32,373 nucleotides of DNA from an uncultured Collinsella sp. (GTDB lineage Bacteria; Actinomycetota; Coriobacteriia; Coriobacteriales; Coriobacteriaceae), in NCBI GenBank assembly GCA_938023085.1, contig CALHDP010000158.1:1-32373 (forward strand). The letters are read 5' to 3'. Under the pieces are notes generated by a model. That model searched no databases and was not told the DNA's origin. It saw only the letters and a program-made list of their open reading frames with translations. The position numbers and the translations under genes are program-made. Every line of letters starts with the position of its first letter. Within the stretch, counting starts at the first letter, position 1. Shown here in pieces: positions 1 through 7,843 of the stretch.

Positions 1-55
1 TGGCTGAGCGGTATCGATATGCGGGTTTAACGGTATTATATTGACCACATAGATT
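1..55. repeat. 55-base direct repeat, left copy
   Basis: The first 55 bases are identical, in the same orientation, to 29414-29468; identity stops at the next base (A at 56, T at 29469). It could be the left attachment site of an integrated element, the joint of a circular molecule of 29,413 bases, or the remains of a recombination between two copies. What precedes base 1 is not visible, so the repeat may be longer. No large integrase gene is in the window. Confidence 0.85.
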
Positions 56-182
56 ATCAAAACCGTCGTAAAACCCCTGGTTTCAACTACGAGGAGTGTC
101 AACGGTATTCACTTTTTCAGCAATGCCGTATTTACGTAATGTCGTTATTGCATAGTTCTGTTATTTCGTTTTGCCGTGTGCC

Positions 183-251
183 GGGATTTAGGGCAGAGCC
201 CTAAATCGTACGCCGCCGGGCAAAACGCAGTTTTGTACGGCGGCGTACGAC
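183..251. repeat. Hairpin block, first of two inverted copies
   Basis: A 10-base stem (185-194/198-207, loop AGA) is followed by an 11-base stem (207-217/239-249) that encloses a third small stem (CAAAAC 221-226 with GTTTTG 230-235). The reverse complement of 424-473 is a close copy of this block, with matching hairpins at 457-471 and 426-436/446-456. Confidence 0.7.
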
Positions 252-423
252 TCTTGCGGAACCGAACTATGATACAACGCAACTGTGTCATAACGTAACT
301 ACGTAGTAGCGTAGCTGTGCGATAACGCGATTACGGCAAATCGAAATAACAGAACAACGTGACTGTGGAATAGCAGAACAATTGAACATTGAACTAATCG
401 CGCCTGAAAATTTTCCGCAAGTG

Positions 424-473
424 TCGTGCGCCGCCGTACAAAGCCCGGCGGCGCACTAGGGCTCTGCCCTAAA
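424..473. repeat. Hairpin block, second inverted copy
   Basis: It contains an 11-base stem (426-436/446-456) and a 6-base stem (457-462/466-471, loop TCT). Read on the minus strand it matches the block at 183-251 in the same order of stems. About 170 bases lie between the two copies. Confidence 0.7.
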
Positions 474-679
474 AACCCGGCGCCCTTGGCGGCGTTAAAA
501 AGTGACGCAATAACGTTGTTACGTTATTGCGTTATTACACAGTTCGGCAGTCACACTTTTACATTGTTGCGGCATGACACAGTTACGCAATGTCTCCGGT
601 GCGTCTCGGTAAAAGGTTCGCTACCGGACAGCCACCGGACACCGAGGCGATCTAAGCGCGGCGATGGTTTGCCGTGAAA

Positions 680-963
680 TGTGCTGTGAGATGAAAAATC
701 TCGCAAGAGACGCGAACTTGTACCTCCATCGTAAATGTAGCCACAAGTTCGCAGCCGTTGGCTCTTGCCAGGGCTCCGCCCTTGGACCTGGGTCGGTAAG
801 TTGACTGCGACTGCATCGGTTGATTGATGGCAGTTGGAATCGACGCCGTAGTTTTTAAATCTGTTATGAAGCGTGAAACTCAAAAACTCATCGTATTGAT
901 TTTCATTTGATTCGAAACGCCCGCGCAAAAGTCGAAACGGCTCGCGCGGGCGTTTCGGTTTTT
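680..963 (+). ncRNA. Possible structured RNA ending in a terminator
   Basis: The stretch before the terminator at 913-963 has no open frame of substance but has several hairpins: 712-721/743-752 (10 base pairs) and GGGC 771-774 with GCCC 778-781. A factor-independent terminator with no gene in front of it suggests a non-coding transcript. The 5' end is not known and I found no convincing promoter, so the start given is only a guess. Confidence 0.22.
913..963 (+). terminator. Strong rho-independent terminator
   Basis: A perfect 14-base stem (913-926 with 944-957) has a 17-base loop and is followed by GTTTTT. It points rightward although no rightward gene precedes it. Confidence 0.7.
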
Positions 964-1456
964 CGTTTCGCATCTCAACTCGCGTCAAAACAAAATTTGA
1001 AAATCGATAGCGACCGAAGGTCGCGATCATAGGCGGCTTGACCGCCGCATGAAAACCGACTCGCTAATCCGAATCGCAATGCGAGCCGCGTCACCTTTCG
1101 ACAAATCCAACAGCGCTGCGAGTCACGCTAATGACTCTCCGCGCCATTGAAATTGTCGAAAGCTGCCTCAACTTTTTCGCCGGCGTTGCGAAAAACGATT
1201 CGACAAGTCGAATGTTTGCGCCGCCCGCGGCGCAAACCCGCTGCGCGGCGATGCAAATACTCGGCATCCCTCGCATTCGCATCACCGCTTCGCTCTCGCT
1301 ACAGCGAATTTCTAACACTCAGCATCCTTCGCGTTAAAAATTCGCTTCCGCTCACGGTCTTCACGCAGTTACAACGCCGCGAGGCCTCTCGCTTGGAATG
1401 AGGCCTCTCATTCCACGTCTACACTGCGTTTCGCCCAATCCCCGTTCCGGAGATTG

Positions 1457-1544
1457 CAAGATGTACGTATATCATGATAACCGGGCCCGTAGTCCCTGTT
1501 ATCATGATATACGAATCTTGCTTTTCTCCTGTCACGGAGAAAAG
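1457..1544. other. oriT: Putative origin of transfer (oriT)
   Basis: A perfect 16-base inverted repeat (1466-1481 with 1498-1513, 16-base spacer) is extended by matching hexamers CAAGAT (1457-1462) and ATCTTG (1515-1520). A second perfect 9-base stem follows at once (1521-1529 with 1536-1544, loop TGTCAC). Nested palindromes just before a relaxosome accessory gene are the usual layout of an oriT. I cannot identify the nick site, and the cognate relaxase is not in the window. The palindrome could instead be the operator bound by the MobC-like protein. Confidence 0.55.
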
Positions 1545-1686
1545 GGAAAGGGTGAACTGCAGCACGCTTTTTGCGGGTTGGTTTCACTCTTTCTAAAAAA
1601 TTAGGCAACCATAGCAAGAGGTGACGGATGCCAATCCTCAGTTTCTTGCTTACTTTTCCGGAGGCCACTCCGGAGAAAGTAGAAAA

Positions 1687-2340
1687 ATGGCACGAAATGA
1701 ATTCGTAAAGGCTCGCGTTTCTCCTGAAGAGAAAGAGATCTATCAACAACTTTGCGAACAAGCTGGTTGTACGGAAGCTGAGTTGATTCGATCCGTACTG
1801 ATTCATCGGGAAATCTCACTTGATGATCTCGATGACGAAATGCAAGTTCTTGATCGGAAGAAAAAGGCCCTCCATAAGCAACAGGAGGATTACAGGAGAG
1901 CACAGGCATCGCGTAAAACCGATGAACGTGGCGAGCCGATTTCTGAAAAAAGGAGTATTCCGTTCCAAGTAATGCTCACTGCTCCAGAAAAAAAGGCAAT
2001 TGAGCAGCGTGCAGCGGCGCTCGGCATTTCTGCAAGCGAACTGGTTCGCCGCAGCGCAATTTACGGAAAGATCGAATCATTCAATTTTGACATCGCGGAA
2101 GTTGGAAAACTCCATCATGAGTTATTGAAGGAAGGAACAAACCTCAATCAGCTGATGTATTTTGTGAACGCCCAAGGGCTTCCCGCGTACAACGAGAAAG
2201 CTGTTTTCCGAACGCTTGAAAAGGTTTATCAAAATGCTCGAAAGGTCGACCGGTTCATCGAGGAGCTTGAAAAGCGTTGTCACGTTGACTATGTTCCCCA
2301 CGACTATCTGGCAGATGAACCAGACAACAGAAATCTTTAA
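1687..2340 (+). CDS. mobC: MobC-like relaxosome accessory protein
   Basis: This 217-residue protein probably binds oriT DNA and helps a relaxase nick it during mobilisation. The C-terminal part, with the stretch ELLKEGTNLNQLMYFVNA, matches the conserved helix of the MobC/BfmC family. Unusually there are two ribbon-helix-helix-like segments: residues 1-40 (VSPEEKEIYQQLCEQAGCTE) and about 85-130 (LTAPEKKAIEQRAAALGISA). The start at 1687 is preferred because GGAGAAAG lies just before it; an in-frame GTG at 1621 would add 22 residues. The oriT-like palindrome is 140 bases upstream. The gene that normally follows, a relaxase, is absent. Family assignment is fairly sure. Confidence 0.8.
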   Translation: MARNEFVKARVSPEEKEIYQQLCEQAGCTEAELIRSVLIHREISLDDLDDEMQVLDRKKKALHKQQEDYRRAQASRKTDERGEPISEKRSIPFQVMLTAPEKKAIEQRAAALGISASELVRRSAIYGKIESFNFDIAEVGKLHHELLKEGTNLNQLMYFVNAQGLPAYNEKAVFRTLEKVYQNARKVDRFIEELEKRCHVDYVPHDYLADEPDNRNL

Positions 2341-2641
2341 CTCGGACCTATACTTCGCGAACGATGCGCACAGCGCCATTGCAAGACCGATCGCAAGGCC
2401 AACGGCCGCTATCTTTGCATAGCTCCTGCCCGCGCGTCCCAGTTTTCGGCCTAAAACTGGATGCATTTTCCGAACCGGCGCTCAAAAGGAAACCGTATCC
2501 CGCTTTGGGGCGGGGACTGCGGAAAAATTGGCCCGTTATCTGGTTCGGATTGGAGTATGCGTGAATCGTTGATGCTGGCCGGTGTGGGAGCGAAGAGGGA
2601 TGAACGAACCGAGCGGTATAATGCCGCGCTATGGAGGTCAT
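2341..2641. other. Intergenic region with a stem-loop
   Basis: There is no supported gene in these 301 bases. An 8-base inverted repeat with a 6-base loop (2439-2446 with 2453-2460) has no T run and may be a regulator site. The minus strand encodes a short hydrophobic stretch here (IAAVGLAIGLAMALCASF), but the frame runs back into mobC and was not accepted as a gene. Confidence 0.4.
2617..2637 (+). promoter_or_regulatory. -10 box and ribosome binding site of the LuxR gene
   Basis: A perfect TATAAT at 2617-2622 is followed 10 bases later by GGAGG at 2633-2637, four bases before the ATG at 2642. No good -35 box is visible at the right distance, so an activator may be needed. The Shine-Dalgarno sequence decides the start at 2642. 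Confidence 0.4.
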
Positions 2642-4783
2642 ATGCTCTTTTCCCGCCGTTCTGCCACATCTGCCTGCGCCATTGTGCTTATCGTAATGGC
2701 GGTCACCCCTTATCACCGGTTTTCATCTTCAATTGGCTTGGCATCAGGTGCAATGACCTGGCTCGTTATCCTTGGCGCATGCCTCGCGGCGTTTGGTCAT
2801 GGTGTTGCGCTCCGCAAGGGGAGAGAAATAAGGCGGCCGGGGTTCCTTGGCGTCTTCGGTGTTTTCCTTGCTACTATTGCGGCGGTTCCCGAGTGGGCCG
2901 ACTTGGCCTTCTATGCTCGCGGAGATTCTATTCCATTCGTGTTTGCGCCTATCTGGCTGTTGCGCGGCGTTTCATGCGCCTCGTGCTTCACTGGGTCGTT
3001 GCTCCTCTCATATGTAATTTGGAATACGGCGGGCTCTCCTTTGATACGGGGGGCGGCGCGGGACGGCGAAAGGGGGACCCGCCGACCGCAGAGCGCACTT
3101 TTTGCAGAAACAGTAGTTGTCCTGTCTTGCCTGCTGTTTTGCTGTCGAGTTTCATGGAGAGTCGTTCCCGAGCCATGGGGGATGTCCCCTGTAACGGCCG
3201 CATCAATTGGCCTTATGCTTTTAATTCCTCTGGTCTATCTCATGTTGGCTGTGGCCCCGCTGCTTTGCTGTCCCCGCGCCTTTGGTCGGGGGCAGGGCGA
3301 CGTGTTTGCCCGTTCTGTGCTCGTAGCAGTTCCCATTGGCCTTGTTCCGGCTGTCGAGGAGGCATACTTTGCAAGCGATGCCACGGTCATTGCATCACTG
3401 TCGACGGGGTCCGCTATTGCTGTTGCCGCCTTCGTATACACATTGCTAAGAGAGAAACGGGACAACAATTCGGATACCCCTCGCACGTCCGACCCATTCG
3501 ATGCGGGGGTGTTTTCCCCTGCCCTGTCGCTTCGAGAAGAGCAGTTTGTTCGGCTGCTGCTCAAAGGGAAAACGCCGGCGGAGATTGCCAGGGAGACGGG
3601 TACGAAGCCATCGACGGTGCGAACAACGCTTCACCGAGCATACGGGAAGGCGTCGGTTGCGGGCTCACGCGAGCTCGTGGCGTTGTTTGCGGGTGAGGGT
3701 GATGCTGTAGGGCCCGAGATGCCGCAGCGGCATGCTGACGATATGTTGGCATCAGCTCGGACGCGCCGGCTGTTTCGATATCTGCTCACATTATTTTTCA
3801 TCCTCCTTGCGGCAGGCCCCTTGGTAATGGCGGATAGCGATTGGGGGTCCGGTGTTACGCATGCAATCGCCTTTTCTCTTGCAAGCTATACATTGGGTCT
3901 CGGGCTGCTTCTGTCGCTGTGCAGCGCGGGTGGAAAACCGAAGCGCGGGGACGATCTGGATGGAGCGGATGGGGCGATCGGGCTCGGAAGCCCGTGCGTA
4001 TGGGCGATACTGTCTGCTGTGGAGTGGTCTTTTGTCTATATCGCGGCATGGAGGTGCGTACGCGATCCGTTGATGGCTGCGCCGGTCCTGTTTTGCGGCA
4101 TAGCGTCTATGGCTTCGCTCGCTGTTAAGCTGCGCCCGTTTAAGGTTCATGCCCATACTCGGGCCATCACGCTGTTGGTATCGATAGGTGTGGCCGCTTT
4201 AATCTATGCAACTACTAGGGGTCGAATCCATGGACTTGCGGTACTGACGGGGATGCTGCTCACATATATAGTGCTGCGAAGCTTTCCGCAGCGCAAAATG
4301 CTCGGGGTATGGATGCTTTGCTTTGGGGCGGCGGCTCCTTGCTGGGCTGTCTTGTTCAATATGGCGCAGGATCTGATGGTTTTCGAGCCGTTGTTCCTTG
4401 CGTCGCTGTTGGGGCATAGTTCGGCTGTCAATGTCGTCGTGGCAACGGTGGTCGTCTGCTGGTCTGTGCCCATGTTCGTCACGCACATCGCGCTCGCCCG
4501 CTCGGTTGAGGGCGAGAGGGCCGTCTTGGAGTACCGTGCGAATGGGTTCACCGAAACGGCTCGCGTGCGCCAGCTGGCTTTGCTTACATCGCGCTCCCTT
4601 TCTGATGTTCAGTCGCAAATTTTGCTGATGACGGCAGAGGGCGCAACGACAAAGGCTATTGCGGATGACGTAGGTTATGCTGCATCTACGGTGCAAGCGT
4701 TGCGATCCGCATCTTATCGCCAGTTGAAGATCAAGAACAAAGCGGAGCTTATTTCATTGTTATCGCAGGTGGATAACGTGTAA
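2642..4783 (+). CDS. Duplicated membrane-spanning LuxR-type regulator
   Basis: This 713-residue protein is two regulators fused head to tail. Each half has about eight hydrophobic segments (residues 10-275 and 380-625) followed by a LuxR/GerE helix-turn-helix. The first HTH is at about 296-350 (GKTPAEIARETGTKPSTVRT), the second at about 650-709 (GATTKAIADDVGYAASTVQA). Single-unit proteins of this design, with a membrane sensor in front of a LuxR HTH, are numerous in Coriobacteriia and often sit beside transport genes. It probably senses a signal in the membrane and controls the secretion operon that starts 109 bases downstream. The double HTH could act as an internal dimer. An upstream start at 2600 is possible but has a weaker ribosome binding site. 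Target and ligand are unknown. Confidence 0.8.
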   Translation: MLFSRRSATSACAIVLIVMAVTPYHRFSSSIGLASGAMTWLVILGACLAAFGHGVALRKGREIRRPGFLGVFGVFLATIAAVPEWADLAFYARGDSIPFVFAPIWLLRGVSCASCFTGSLLLSYVIWNTAGSPLIRGAARDGERGTRRPQSALFAETVVVLSCLLFCCRVSWRVVPEPWGMSPVTAASIGLMLLIPLVYLMLAVAPLLCCPRAFGRGQGDVFARSVLVAVPIGLVPAVEEAYFASDATVIASLSTGSAIAVAAFVYTLLREKRDNNSDTPRTSDPFDAGVFSPALSLREEQFVRLLLKGKTPAEIARETGTKPSTVRTTLHRAYGKASVAGSRELVALFAGEGDAVGPEMPQRHADDMLASARTRRLFRYLLTLFFILLAAGPLVMADSDWGSGVTHAIAFSLASYTLGLGLLLSLCSAGGKPKRGDDLDGADGAIGLGSPCVWAILSAVEWSFVYIAAWRCVRDPLMAAPVLFCGIASMASLAVKLRPFKVHAHTRAITLLVSIGVAALIYATTRGRIHGLAVLTGMLLTYIVLRSFPQRKMLGVWMLCFGAAAPCWAVLFNMAQDLMVFEPLFLASLLGHSSAVNVVVATVVVCWSVPMFVTHIALARSVEGERAVLEYRANGFTETARVRQLALLTSRSLSDVQSQILLMTAEGATTKAIADDVGYAASTVQALRSASYRQLKIKNKAELISLLSQVDNV

Positions 4784-4892
4784 ACGCCTGGATTATCAAC
4801 TCAATAGCGGGTGTTTACAGACATCTTTCTCCATTCATGCAAAGGTTGCCGTGCGTCGACGCATTGTTAACCGCTTTTGATTGGAGAAGGCC

Positions 4893-5405
4893 ATGATTAA
4901 GCCAAGGAGCGCTATTGCTCGAATCGGAGTCGGCTTGGCGATTGTTGCGGGCTTGTCGATGGGTGCACCTGCCGCATCATTTGCTCAAGAGGAGTTTGAC
5001 ACTTCCCAGGTTTCTAGCATTTCGCAGAGCGCGGATGCCGGAATTGCCACATGCAAGAACAACGAAGATAGAAATTTCGCTTTTCAATGTTCTGGCACGA
5101 GCGCAACCGGCTATCGCCAGAAAGAAGATTCATCCTCAGTCTACATTTGGATTCAAGGCTATTCGGGAAAGCCATTGCGCCTGTACGTGGACGGTGCCTA
5201 TGACACTAAAGGAACGGGCAACATGAATTGCACGCAAGGCGTGTATCGCTCCAACCATGCGGATAAATGGGAGATATACAACCTCGTCCGTGAGAATGGG
5301 CGTAGTCATGCTCGTCTGACCGCATGGGCCGAGTCCGGATACGGCACGGTCTATGGAAAGTGGAGCCCCGATTGCTTTGGCCATTTTAACAAACTTCCCT
5401 CCTAG
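4893..5405 (+). CDS. Secreted protein, possibly DUF2712/bacteriocin-like
   Basis: This 170-residue protein has a clear signal peptide: positive residues, then GVGLAIVAGLSMGAPAASFA with likely cleavage before QEEF. The mature part has several aromatic residues and four cysteines, with segments such as YRQKEDSSSVYIWIQ, YNLVRENGRSHARLTAWA and GKWSPDC. This pattern (YR-D-S-VY-W early, an ENG/AR-L middle, a GxWSPD end) resembles the secreted DUF2712 group and, more remotely, lactococcin-972-type bacteriocins; I name it from memory, without a search. The ATG at 4893 is preceded by GGAGAAGG. It is the first gene of an operon with two ABC permeases and an ATPase, so it may be exported, processed or sensed by that system. 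Antimicrobial activity is only a guess. Confidence 0.7.
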   Translation: MIKPRSAIARIGVGLAIVAGLSMGAPAASFAQEEFDTSQVSSISQSADAGIATCKNNEDRNFAFQCSGTSATGYRQKEDSSSVYIWIQGYSGKPLRLYVDGAYDTKGTGNMNCTQGVYRSNHADKWEIYNLVRENGRSHARLTAWAESGYGTVYGKWSPDCFGHFNKLPS

Positions 5406-5434
5406 CCAATCCGCAGCTTCTTGTTGTGATTAGG

Positions 5435-5466
5435 GCCGGGCCGAGCGTTGCTGCTCGGCCCGGCCG
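5435..5466 (+). terminator. Strong intergenic hairpin, attenuator or terminator
   Basis: A perfect 13-base GC-rich stem (5435-5447 with 5454-5466, loop GTTGCT) lies between the secreted-protein gene and the first permease. There is no T run. Such a hairpin after the first gene of a peptide operon commonly protects or partly terminates the short transcript, giving more peptide than transporter. Confidence 0.55.
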
Positions 5467-5484
5467 AAGGGAGGGTGATGTCGC

Positions 5485-6366
5485 TTGAATAGAAATCTAA
5501 TGCGGCACGAGCTGTCCAAGATATTTGGCAATCCTATATTTGCGTTGACCCTTATGGTTGCAACTGCAATTTCGATGGCGGCTGCCATCGAGGCGTGGTG
5601 GACACTCGAGGCCGAGCGCAAGCAGCTGTTATCTTTTGGCTACGGCATTGGTCTGCAGTCTCAGACATACCTCGGCCAAACGCGTGAAAGTAGCTTTGGT
5701 AACTGGATCGTTGTGAGCGCGAACGCGCCGTTGCTAGCGTCGGTGTTTTTCTATGCGCTGCCGTTGCTTTCCATGTTGGCCGGGTCGTGGTCATGCCTGT
5801 CCGAGCGTTTGAGCGGTTACGAGGCACAGATCTGCACGCGTGTTTCTAGAAATGCATATGTGAACGTGAAGATGCTGTCTGCTTTCCTCTCTGCGTTTGC
5901 GGTCACGGCTATTCCGCTACTCGTGAACTTTCTGATTGTCTCCATGCTGTTTCCCGCGTATCTCCCCCGGGTCGACGAATCGACTTACGTCGGACTCTAT
6001 CTGCATAGCTATTTTTCTGGCCTGTTTTATTCCCGGCCTCTGTTATACGTGCTGGTTTATACGCTGTTCGATGCGGTGGCGCTGGGGGTTCTATCCATGG
6101 CCGTGACCGGTCTGTCGGTTGTGTTTCACAGCAGAATCAAGGCGATGGTCGTTCCATATCTGATTATGGTTGCATGGCATTTTGTTAACGACTGGATTTT
6201 TAGCGTCCTTTCATGCGTCGGCTTTAACTGCAACATTCTTAACAGCATCAGGTCGGAATCACTAAATAACTGGCCCGACATTCGAGCGGGGTTTGCGGAA
6301 GTCATTTTGCTGTTCGTCTTTTCTTTGATTTCCGCGAGATTCTTAAAAAGGCGCGAGGTGGTCTGA
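5485..6366 (+). CDS. ABC-2 type permease (first)
   Basis: This 293-residue integral membrane protein has about six hydrophobic segments and the layout of an ABC-2/EcsB-like permease: a short cytoplasmic start, a first helix near residues 17-38, a long outer loop (about 40-80), then five helices. It starts with TTG at 5485, chosen because GGAGGG lies 7-10 bases before it; the in-frame ATG at 5500 is too far from that site. Its stop overlaps the start of the next permease (TGATG). With that permease and the ATPase at 7199 it should form the transporter for a substrate that is probably the secreted protein at 4893 or a toxic peptide. The substrate is inferred from position only. Confidence 0.72.
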   Translation: MNRNLMRHELSKIFGNPIFALTLMVATAISMAAAIEAWWTLEAERKQLLSFGYGIGLQSQTYLGQTRESSFGNWIVVSANAPLLASVFFYALPLLSMLAGSWSCLSERLSGYEAQICTRVSRNAYVNVKMLSAFLSAFAVTAIPLLVNFLIVSMLFPAYLPRVDESTYVGLYLHSYFSGLFYSRPLLYVLVYTLFDAVALGVLSMAVTGLSVVFHSRIKAMVVPYLIMVAWHFVNDWIFSVLSCVGFNCNILNSIRSESLNNWPDIRAGFAEVILLFVFSLISARFLKRREVV

Positions 6367-7202
6367 TGCTGTTTAGGCTGGTCGCTGCGGACCTGAGGAC
6401 CGTTTTGAAGAAGAACATCCTTACTTTTATTGCGATTGCGGCAGTGACCGTTGCGAACTTGGTGTACGCCTACGGCTTGTCTTCTGTGTATGGGGTTCGG
6501 ACGGATGCCTTGGGGTTTGCTGATAATCTCGCGCTCGTGTTTGCCGGATCCACTCCGTTTGAGCCTAGGCCCGGGCTCATGTTTGTGCCTCCGTTAGGAT
6601 GGCTATTTGTCATTCTGCTTATTCTCTATACAACACTCGATTATCCGACCGAATCGTTGTACGGGTTTGGTTTGCAAGCGCTTGTTCGATGCCGGTCAAG
6701 AACCCTTTGGTGGGTCTCGCGTTTTATCTTGGTGGCGGCGGTAACGGCATTTTCGCTGCTCGTGGTGGTTTGCTCTGTTGTGATTTGGAGCTTGGTGGTG
6801 AGCGCCTCGTTCAGCGCGGTCGTCCATGGCGAGTCGCTTCAGCTGGCTAATTTGGCGCCGTGGTTTCTCAAAGCTGGCGAGGCGGATGCGCTGCCGTTTT
6901 TCACAGGTCTCTTTTTTGCTTTCGAGGCGCTTGCGTTTGCGCAGGCAGTGATTGGCTTTGTACTTGGGCCGTCGGTCTCGTTTGTGGTTTTAATGAGCTA
7001 CCTGATCTGTTCGGCATTTGCGCGGCATTGGGTGCTGTTAGGCAACGCCCTAATGCTGTTGCGCTGGGGCGGAATTGTCAGAGAGGGAATCGCGACGGGC
7101 TCGAGCGTCTTGTTTTCAATTGTGATTATGTCGTTATGCCTATCGTTGGGCGGACTGTGGTTTCGAAGGGCCGACCTTATAGAAAAGGGGGACAAGATAT
7201 GA
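6366..7202 (+). CDS. ABC-2 type permease (second)
   Basis: This 278-residue membrane protein has about six hydrophobic segments (roughly 18-40, 70-92, 115-145, 175-200, 205-230, 245-268) and weak similarity in layout to the preceding permease, with which it shares a TGATG junction. It ends in an ATGA overlap with the ATPase gene, so the three products are translated in a coupled way. Two different permeases with one ATPase suggest a heterodimeric channel served by a homodimeric ATPase, as in lantibiotic-immunity (LanFEG) and related exporters. The exact substrate cannot be told from the sequence. Confidence 0.72.
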   Translation: MLFRLVAADLRTVLKKNILTFIAIAAVTVANLVYAYGLSSVYGVRTDALGFADNLALVFAGSTPFEPRPGLMFVPPLGWLFVILLILYTTLDYPTESLYGFGLQALVRCRSRTLWWVSRFILVAAVTAFSLLVVVCSVVIWSLVVSASFSAVVHGESLQLANLAPWFLKAGEADALPFFTGLFFAFEALAFAQAVIGFVLGPSVSFVVLMSYLICSAFARHWVLLGNALMLLRWGGIVREGIATGSSVLFSIVIMSLCLSLGGLWFRRADLIEKGDKI

Positions 7203-7843
7203 GCGTGATCGTTAGTGACGTATCGAAGCGCATGGGCAAAAACGATGTTCTGCGCAACGTGTCCATCGAGGTTGACCCTGGGACTGTGGTTGGGCTTCAG
7301 GGGATAAACGGTTCGGGCAAGACCATGCTTATGCGAGCGGTCTGCGGATTGATCAAGCCTACCGAAGGCGAAATCTCTATCGATGGCCAAAGGCTTGGGG
7401 CGGACATCTCGTTCCCGCCGAGTCTGGGGATGTTGATCGAGGCGCCTTCCTTTTTGGGATATCTGTCTGGCTACGACAATCTGGAGCTCATCGCTCAGAT
7501 CAAGGGCGTTGCCACCCCCGAGGACATTCGCTCTGCCCTGCGGCTCGTGGGGCTCGATGCAGACGAAAAAAAGAAGTTCCGAGCATACTCGCTTGGGATG
7601 AAGCAACGTCTGGGGATAGCTGCGGCAATTATGGAAAAGCCGAAGCTACTTGTTCTCGATGAGCCAACAAATGCCCTCGACGAAGCGGGCGTGGGAATGC
7701 TCAAGCGCGTTGTGGCGATGGCGGCATCAACGGGTCGCGAGGTTATTCTGTCCAGCCATGACGGAGAGGTGCTCGAGGAGCTGGCCGATCGGGTTTACTG
7801 CATGCGCGACGGTGCCGTTGTGAAAGTTCGGGAAAGGTCGTGA
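7199..7843 (+). CDS. ABC transporter ATPase
   Basis: This 214-residue nucleotide-binding subunit has all the standard motifs: Walker A GINGSGKT (about residues 37-44), signature YSLGMKQRLG (about 132-141), Walker B LLVLDEPTNALD (about 154-165) and an H-loop SSHD near 187. It energises the two permeases encoded just upstream. The real start is the ATG at 7199, which overlaps the stop of the second permease (ATGA); the longer open frame upstream is a shadow of that gene. Its own stop overlaps the start of the next gene in the same manner. Short ATPases like this are typical of ABC-2 exporters for peptides. Confidence 0.92.
   Translation: MSVIVSDVSKRMGKNDVLRNVSIEVDPGTVVGLQGINGSGKTMLMRAVCGLIKPTEGEISIDGQRLGADISFPPSLGMLIEAPSFLGYLSGYDNLELIAQIKGVATPEDIRSALRLVGLDADEKKKFRAYSLGMKQRLGIAAAIMEKPKLLVLDEPTNALDEAGVGMLKRVVAMAASTGREVILSSHDGEVLEELADRVYCMRDGAVVKVRERS

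Larger units (their letters stand above)
56..1456. other. 1.4 kb gene-free region rich in inverted repeats
   Basis: No convincing gene is present: the open frames here have no ribosome binding site and no protein-like composition. The region holds two inverted copies of a hairpin block (183-251 and 424-473), a 9-base inverted repeat at 507-515/522-530, a 10-base one at 712-721/743-752, a strong terminator at 913-963, and a doubled 10-mer GAGGCCTCTC at 1381-1390 and 1400-1409. Between 120 and 600, short variants of GTTATTGC, CATAACG and GTTACG recur on both strands. It lies directly before the oriT-like palindrome and may be part of a transfer or replication control region. Confidence 0.6.

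Noticed and set aside
551..1030. Leftward open frame of 159 codons in the gene-free left region
   Set aside because: It passes through hairpins and the strong terminator, has no ribosome binding site and no protein-like pattern.
2122..2466. Leftward frame starting with a hydrophobic stretch
   Set aside because: Only the first 40 codons are outside mobC and look membrane-like; the rest is antisense to a real gene and no ribosome binding site was seen.
2461..3696. Rightward open frame of 411 codons overlapping the LuxR gene
   Set aside because: Arginine-, cysteine- and proline-rich product in a different frame from the clear regulator; it is a high-GC shadow.
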